Shown: positions 33,911 through 38,694 of the stretch, piece after piece
Layout of the letters: every line of letters starts with the position of its first letter
Numbering within the stretch: position 1 is the stretch's first letter
Assembly (NCBI GenBank): GCA_023231005.1
Contig: JALNWG010000026.1
Location: 1 to 38,694, forward strand
DNA: 38,694 nt
Origin: Bacteroidales bacterium
GTDB lineage: Bacteria; Bacteroidota; Bacteroidia; Bacteroidales; FEN-979
Direction of reading: 5' to 3'
The notes under the pieces: generated by a model
Databases searched by the model: none
What the model was told of the DNA's origin: nothing
Seen by the model: the letters and a program-made list of their open reading frames with translations, nothing else
Position numbers and translations under genes: made by a program

Positions 33911-36136
33911 CTATGGATGCCGGATCATAATTTTTTTACATGCTGAGCCGGTGCGGATGAGGTAAATTCCGTTTGGTAAACTGCTTGTATTAATTGTGGC
34001 TGAATTCGAAATTGTGCATTTTTGAACAGTGCGGCCAAAAATATCAATCATCTCCAAATGCAAAGGTGAATCCTGCTGCGTAAATTCTATCACCATACGA
34101 TCGTCGGCGGGGTTGGGGAATATCTTTATATCCGCGCGACGTGAGATCTCAGGATTACCTATTCCGGGAATGATCACGGCTGTTGATTTGGCGCTTAGCC
34201 AATTCAATCCACCGGAGAAATTTCCGACCATCATATCGAAGTGAATGGAGTCACTGAGATGGCCAATGGCGGCGGATGTACGCCATCCATATAGGGTATC
34301 CGAAAATGTTTTTCCGAGGAGTTGAAAAAGATCTGTGGATGCAACAAACTTACCTCCGAGATGATTATCGATCGAATCAAAAAGAAATACAATGCCTTCG
34401 TCCGAACCAACCAGCAAACGAGTCGATTCGTCGGGAAGGCGAAAAAAACAAGGTGTGCTGAATCCATCATACGAAAGGTTGTAATTGGTCACGTTGACTT
34501 TTCCAAGACTGTCGGCGACCAAATGGAACTGTGGATCTGTTGCTGTGCCTTGATTGGTATAATAGTTCAGGTTGCCGGCCTGTTCTCCAATTACCAGGTC
34601 GGGCAATCCATCTTTGTCAAGATCAAAAATTTGCGGTGTGCTGAAGTTTCCGACCTGAATCTGTTGAAAATCTTTCTCTGGAGGACCGAATTCAGGAAGA
34701 ATTTCACTGCTCCCCAGATTTTGGAAAAAAATCAGGGTCCCATCTGAATTTCCTACCAGGAGATCCGGTTTGTGATCCCCGTTCAGATCGCCAAAAGCTG
34801 GATAGGCTCCTGCCAGATGCAGCGATGAAATCCTGGCGAAATCATCGGTTACATATTCAAAAACAGGATTTGAAGTAGTCCCTGTGTTTTTAAACCAGGC
34901 AATTTGCGAAGTAAAAGCGGAGTGAAGAATTCCCTTAGAATAATAAGAAGAATCATAAATTCCATAATTACCAACAAAAAGATCCTCCAGACCATCCTGA
35001 TCAAAATCAAAAAATACCGGATAGGAATTAGATCCGAAATCCATCATTTCATTGTGAAACAAATGGTCCGTTTGAAATTCAAAAATCGGGTGATTATTAG
35101 TTCCTGTGTTTTTATAAAACCATACGTTATTGTAATTGTCAGCAATGTATAATGATGGATCAAAGGGTGATACAATCAGATCGCGCCGGCCATCGTTATC
35201 CAGATCGAGATAAGAAAGAACGGGAAATGAAAAAAGATGGATCGGTTTGGTTCCGAAAGGGAAAAGAGTATCCTGCGATACCATAAAAGCGGAATCAAGG
35301 GTTCCTCCATTTATGAGTGCGTCTACCCCTGGATAATCAATATCCCCGACGATCAAATCTTTTAATCCATCTCCATTCAGATCAAGCGCAAGCATGGTGG
35401 AACCAGTGTGACGGGGCATGAAATCGGGAAATGGGCAGGGTGCATTAAGCTGAATGTGGTTTCCTTCTTCACTCTCTTTGAATTTTCCCCAGCAATGATC
35501 TGTCAATCGGTAGTCAAGGCTGTCGCAATTCCCGAATTTTTCCATTGAGAGGTTCTTGTGATATTCTACATACGAACCGAACCCGAAAAATGTCAGCAGG
35601 TCAAGATCTCCATCACCGTCAATGTCTTCCATCGCTGGGTAATCAACAGGAGTGAGGAGAATACCAACATAACCGGAATAATAATAACTGGTGAGGAGAT
35701 CTGTCTTTAACTTGAATTTTAATATTGTATCGGAAATATTTTCGAACACACGGATACCTCCCCAACCATATGTGAAAATGTCCATTTTTCCATCGCAATT
35801 GTAATCGACTGTAATGACCCAATCATGAAGGTCAGGTAATTGGTCAGCATATTCTGGATGAAATGTATAATCGATGGTACCTGCGGTTCCATGGTTAAGG
35901 AAAGTAAGTTTCCGATTCCCATGACGGTCAAAAATGATGAGGTCCTGAATTCCATCAAGATTCAGATCGAGAGCACAAAACTGGCACGAATTCAATCCTC
36001 CGGCCCATGGAAATTTAAGCTGGTGGCCAAAATCCGGATGTTTCCTGTCGCTGTTTTGGTGGATGGCAAATAGTGATCCCGAAAGAAAGAGTGGAAAGAA
36101 AGATAGAAGTATACGAAGGGGTAAAATGCGAACCAT
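33911..36136 (-). CDS. T9SS type A sorting-domain protein with FG-GAP/VCBS repeats
   Basis: This exported protein has 741 residues. It has a signal peptide (VRILPLRILLSFFPLFLSGSLFA) and then a beta-propeller-like region. That region carries at least eight calcium-binding-type motifs of the D-x-(N/D)-x-DG-x-x-D pattern, for example DLNLDGIQDL, DIDGDGDLDL, DLNGDGLKDL, DLDNDGRRDL, DFDQDGLEDL and DLDKDGLPDL. The C-terminal sorting domain starts IKIFPNPADDR and ends IMIRHP. It is probably surface-attached or secreted; binding is more likely than catalysis, as no enzyme motif is visible. It is a single gene, divergent from the response regulator. Confidence 0.9.
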   Translation of the reverse strand: MVRILPLRILLSFFPLFLSGSLFAIHQNSDRKHPDFGHQLKFPWAGGLNSCQFCALDLNLDGIQDLIIFDRHGNRKLTFLNHGTAGTIDYTFHPEYADQLPDLHDWVITVDYNCDGKMDIFTYGWGGIRVFENISDTILKFKLKTDLLTSYYYSGYVGILLTPVDYPAMEDIDGDGDLDLLTFFGFGSYVEYHKNLSMEKFGNCDSLDYRLTDHCWGKFKESEEGNHIQLNAPCPFPDFMPRHTGSTMLALDLNGDGLKDLIVGDIDYPGVDALINGGTLDSAFMVSQDTLFPFGTKPIHLFSFPVLSYLDLDNDGRRDLIVSPFDPSLYIADNYNNVWFYKNTGTNNHPIFEFQTDHLFHNEMMDFGSNSYPVFFDFDQDGLEDLFVGNYGIYDSSYYSKGILHSAFTSQIAWFKNTGTTSNPVFEYVTDDFARISSLHLAGAYPAFGDLNGDHKPDLLVGNSDGTLIFFQNLGSSEILPEFGPPEKDFQQIQVGNFSTPQIFDLDKDGLPDLVIGEQAGNLNYYTNQGTATDPQFHLVADSLGKVNVTNYNLSYDGFSTPCFFRLPDESTRLLVGSDEGIVFLFDSIDNHLGGKFVASTDLFQLLGKTFSDTLYGWRTSAAIGHLSDSIHFDMMVGNFSGGLNWLSAKSTAVIIPGIGNPEISRRADIKIFPNPADDRMVIEFTQQDSPLHLEMIDIFGRTVQKCTISNSATINTSSLPNGIYLIRTGSACKKIMIRHP

Positions 36137-36141
36137 ACTGA

Positions 36142-36149
36142 CAAAGTTA
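36142..36149 (-). promoter_or_regulatory. Candidate -7 element for the FG-GAP protein gene
   Basis: On the minus strand, TAACTTTG matches TAnnTTTG perfectly and lies 5 bases before the ATG at 36136. That leaves almost no leader, so either the mRNA is leaderless or nearly so, or translation starts later. A -33 TTTG occurs only at a 24-base spacing. Confidence 0.25.
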
Positions 36150-36162
36150 CCCGAAATTTCGT

Positions 36163-36170
36163 TAATTTTG
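36163..36170 (+). promoter_or_regulatory. Candidate -7 element for the response regulator gene
   Basis: TAATTTTG matches TAnnTTTG perfectly and ends 15 bases before the ATG at 36186. No clear -33 box is present at 19-21 bases. Confidence 0.4.
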
Positions 36171-36185
36171 ATTCAAATTTCTATT

Positions 36186-37358
36186 ATGTCTCGGATTCTT
36201 GTCATTGATGATGAAAAAAGTATCCGCAATACCCTGCGCGAAATTCTGGAATACGAGAAATATCTTGTGGATGATGCTCCCGATGGGATTGAGGGGCTCC
36301 AGCTTGTGAAGGAAAACAGATACGATGCCATTCTTTGTGATATTAAAATGCCAAGAATGGATGGACTGGAAGTGCTAACACAGGTAATTGAGTTGACCGA
36401 TACCCCGGTCATTATGATCTCCGGACATGGATCCATTGATACCGTTGTGGAGGCAATTAAAAAAGGAGCCTATGATTATATTTCCAAACCACTGGATCTG
36501 AATCGTTTAATGGTTACTTTGCGCAATGCATTTGACCGGACGAAGCTGGTCGATGAAACCCGGTTATTAAAGAAAAAAATACGGACCAATGATCAGATGA
36601 TTGGTGAATCGGAATCCATGCAGAGGATCCGGGAGATGATCGGCCGAGTTGCACCTACAGAGGCCAGGGTCCTGATCACCGGAGAAAGCGGAACTGGCAA
36701 GGAGTTGGTTGCCCGTCAGTTGCATGCATTAAGTCAGCGGTCAGAAGGTCCTTTTGTTGAAGTAAATTGTGCTGCGATCCCTACCGAATTGATTGAAAGC
36801 AACTTGTTTGGTCATGAAAAAGGATCGTTCACTTCTGCTATTAAACAACATAAGGGAGATTTTGAACAGGCAAACGGAGGGACTTTGTTTCTGGATGAAA
36901 TCGGCGATATGAGCCTTTCTGCTCAATCCAAAGTTTTACGAGCCTTGCAGGAAAATAAAATTACCAGGGTAGGTGGAGAAAAAGAAATTTCTGTTGATGT
37001 TCGTGTGATTGCCGCCACCAATAAAAACCTAAAGGAAGAGATCAAGCAAAAAACATTCCGTGAAGACCTTTTTCACCGTCTTAGTGTAATCATTATCGAT
37101 GTGCCTCAATTAACCCGACGTATCGATGATATTCCATTGCTGGTAGATCATTTTCTTAGTGAAACCTGTTTAACTATGGGCAAAACACCTCCTTCAATTA
37201 CCGCTACAGCTATCGCAGCCCTACAAACATTACCTTGGACAGGTAATATTCGTGAGCTGCGAAATGTAGTTGAAAGGCTGATTATTTTATGCGACGGAGT
37301 GATTACGGATGCCGAGGTGACCCGGTATGCGCGATGTTACAACGCTCCCTCATCGTAA
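36186..37358 (+). CDS. NtrC-like response regulator (REC-AAA+) lacking a DNA-binding domain
   Basis: The protein has 390 residues from the ATG at 36186; extending upstream would run antisense into the neighbouring gene. The receiver domain (1-115) has the acidic pair D8-D9, phosphoacceptor D52 (CDIKMP) and K101. The AAA+ domain (about 138-365) has Walker A GESGTGKE at 167-174, Walker B GGTLFLDEIGD, and the R-finger/lid region WTGNIRELRNVVERL. The sigma-54 contact loop, normally GAFTGA, reads GSFTSA. The protein stops about 25 residues after the AAA+ lid, with no Fis-type HTH. I recall similar HTH-less relatives in other Bacteroidota, so this is probably a lineage form, not a fresh truncation. 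No histidine kinase is adjacent. The 3' end overlaps amt by 22 bases. Confidence 0.93.
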   Translation: MSRILVIDDEKSIRNTLREILEYEKYLVDDAPDGIEGLQLVKENRYDAILCDIKMPRMDGLEVLTQVIELTDTPVIMISGHGSIDTVVEAIKKGAYDYISKPLDLNRLMVTLRNAFDRTKLVDETRLLKKKIRTNDQMIGESESMQRIREMIGRVAPTEARVLITGESGTGKELVARQLHALSQRSEGPFVEVNCAAIPTELIESNLFGHEKGSFTSAIKQHKGDFEQANGGTLFLDEIGDMSLSAQSKVLRALQENKITRVGGEKEISVDVRVIAATNKNLKEEIKQKTFREDLFHRLSVIIIDVPQLTRRIDDIPLLVDHFLSETCLTMGKTPPSITATAIAALQTLPWTGNIRELRNVVERLIILCDGVITDAEVTRYARCYNAPSS

Positions 37359-38554
37359 GCCCTTTCACCATGGAGTGCTACATCAAGTCCCTCTTTTTGC
37401 ACATTTTCTGACACTTTTACCGGGGTGATGTAATTGATGATGATGAGCATGACATAAGTAAAGATAAATGCGAAAACAGCTGCGCCAACAACGGCGACGA
37501 GTTGTTTTACAAAAAAACTTCCTCCTCCGAAAATTAATCCATCTGTTCCTGCAGGGTTAACTGCTTTTGAAGCAAAAATCCCAAGAAGAATTGTCCCAAG
37601 AACCCCACCTACGCCATGAACTCCCCATACATCAAGGGCATCGTCCCATTTCATACGGTTCTTAAACTGGACGGCCATGTAACAAAGCAACCCTGCGGCG
37701 ATCCCAATCAGGGGTGAGGCCCAGAGGGGTACATAACCAGCACAGGGAGTGATCGTTGCCAAACCGGCAATGGATCCGGTAAGGAGGCCGACAAATTTCG
37801 GTTTGCGTTCCCGGGTCCATTCAATAAAAAGCCATGCAATGGTGGCGAAGGAGGCTGCGATATCTGTGTTTAAGAATGCCAGCGAGGTAACAAAGTCAAC
37901 AGCAATCTCACTGCCGGCATTGAAACCATACCATCCGAACCAGAGAAGACTGCTTCCGATGGCAACCAGGGGAATTGAATTGGGAGTGGAATTTTTATCG
38001 ACCCTTGCTCCCACATAAAAGACGGAAGCAAGCGCTGCAAACCCTGCTGTAGCATGAACTACAATCCCTCCGGCGAAGTCGAGGACACCCCACTGAGCCA
38101 AAAGTCCGCCTCCCCAAATCATGTGAACAAATGGGTAATAGACCAAGATCTGCCAAAATGTAAGAAAGATAAAAAATGCCTTGAAATTAACCCTATTTAC
38201 GAATGCACCGGTGATTAGGGCAGGTGTAATAATGGCAAACATCATCTGGTAGGATACGAAAACAAATTCTGGTATTTTCCCATTTGAATACATAGAATTA
38301 ATACCAATACCCTGAAGAAAGGCTTTGTCTAAGTTTCCGATAATCCCACCTTCTCCTCCACTAAAACAGAGAGAGTAGCCGAAAATCACCCACAGAACGG
38401 TGGTCCATCCCAGGGATACAAAACTCTGGATCATAATACCCAGAATATTCCGTTTGGTAGCGAGACCGCCATAAAAAAGGGCAAGTCCGGGGGTCATTAA
38501 CATGACCAGGCTGCATGCGAGCAGCATAAAACCAGTTGAACCAGTGTCTAACAT
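37337..38554 (-). CDS. amt: Ammonium transporter Amt
   Basis: This inner-membrane ammonium channel has 405 residues and eleven predicted transmembrane helices. The N-terminus carries the TPGLALFYGGL motif. The conserved twin pore histidines are in VVHATAGFAAL and WGVHGVGGVLG. No PII gene (glnB/glnK) follows, unlike many amt operons; the next gene is a convergent response regulator. The ATG at 38552-38554 is 25 bases after the stop of the partial gene at the window edge, so the two may be co-transcribed. Confidence 0.96.
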   Translation of the reverse strand: MLDTGSTGFMLLACSLVMLMTPGLALFYGGLATKRNILGIMIQSFVSLGWTTVLWVIFGYSLCFSGGEGGIIGNLDKAFLQGIGINSMYSNGKIPEFVFVSYQMMFAIITPALITGAFVNRVNFKAFFIFLTFWQILVYYPFVHMIWGGGLLAQWGVLDFAGGIVVHATAGFAALASVFYVGARVDKNSTPNSIPLVAIGSSLLWFGWYGFNAGSEIAVDFVTSLAFLNTDIAASFATIAWLFIEWTRERKPKFVGLLTGSIAGLATITPCAGYVPLWASPLIGIAAGLLCYMAVQFKNRMKWDDALDVWGVHGVGGVLGTILLGIFASKAVNPAGTDGLIFGGGSFFVKQLVAVVGAAVFAFIFTYVMLIIINYITPVKVSENVQKEGLDVALHGERAYDEGAL

Positions 38555-38579
38555 GATAAAATGATTTTAAAGTGAATAA

Positions 38580-38694
38580 TCAGATTGTAATTCCGAAAAC
38601 GATATAAAACTTATTTTGTAATGGATTGGCGATGAGTGAAGCCTGCACGGGTATCGAAAATTTCTCTGAAATTGGAATCGCCCGCGATAGTTTA
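38580..38694 (-). CDS. C-terminal end of a probable outer-membrane barrel protein (partial)
   Basis: The minus-strand frame is open from the window edge to a TGA at 38580-38582 and gives 37 residues. They read as two amphipathic beta strands (IPVQASLIANP and NKFYIVFGITI) with an NP turn, ending at a hydrophobic residue, as in barrel proteins. It lies 25 bases upstream of amt in the same direction. Porins of the TorF/Gcw_chp group are, as far as I recall, often next to amt in Bacteroidota, which would fit, but 37 residues cannot settle the family. Confidence 0.5.
   Translation of the reverse strand, partial: KLSRAIPISEKFSIPVQASLIANPLQNKFYIVFGITI

Noticed and set aside
36063..36185. Upstream extension of the response regulator by 41 codons
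   Set aside because: The extension is antisense to the N-terminus of the FG-GAP protein and places the receiver domain far from the start. The ATG at 36186 directly begins the conserved receiver and has a -7 element 15 bases upstream.
38632..38694. Plus-strand open frame at the window end starting MSEACTGIENF
   Set aside because: It has only 21 codons, no promoter or recognisable motif, and is antisense to the minus-strand barrel-like frame, which fits its neighbours better.

Overview
The window looks like chromosomal core sequence from a member of the Bacteroidota. The evidence is two proteins with C-terminal type IX secretion (T9SS) type A sorting domains, a GldB-like gliding lipoprotein, a PorT-like barrel, AT-rich start regions without Shine-Dalgarno sequences, several TAnnTTTG -7 promoter elements, and a mraZ-to-ftsZ gene order typical of the phylum. 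I cannot place it below phylum level. I see no rRNA, tRNA, CRISPR array, insertion sequence or phage gene, and no gene-free stretch longer than about 150 bases.

Left part (1-11 kb): the end of an ABC permease; alaS on the minus strand; a plus-strand run of M23 peptidase, MerR-like regulator, Mrp-type Fe-S carrier ATPase and NfuA-like scaffold; nadE with a small outer-membrane barrel on the minus strand; a GldB-like lipoprotein; and a ComM/YifB AAA+ protein. Middle (11-18.5 kb): a T9SS-exported PKD-repeat protein and a UbiA-type prenyltransferase on the minus strand, then a plus-strand operon of SAM methyltransferase, LolD/MacB-type ATPase, heptose-7-phosphate kinase and geranylgeranyl-reductase-like flavoprotein.

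The dominant feature (18.5-33.8 kb, minus strand) is a division and cell wall (dcw) cluster: mraZ, rsmH, ftsL, ftsI, murE, mraY, murD', ftsW, murG, murC, ftsQ, ftsA, ftsZ and yqeY, with overlaps or gaps of a few bases except before ftsZ. It makes and polymerises lipid II at the division site. One member is broken in an informative way: murD encodes only the C-terminal D-glutamate-binding domain (182 residues instead of about 450). Its ATP- and UDP-MurNAc-Ala-binding parts are missing, although the reading frame, operon position and spacing are kept. Upstream of mraZ there are three GTGGAG direct repeats with an exact 10-bp period, which look like an MraZ operator.

Right part (33.9-38.7 kb): a second T9SS-exported protein with FG-GAP/VCBS repeats; a divergent NtrC-like response regulator with no DNA-binding domain; an Amt ammonium transporter; and, running off the window end, the last 37 codons of a probable outer-membrane barrel protein upstream of amt.
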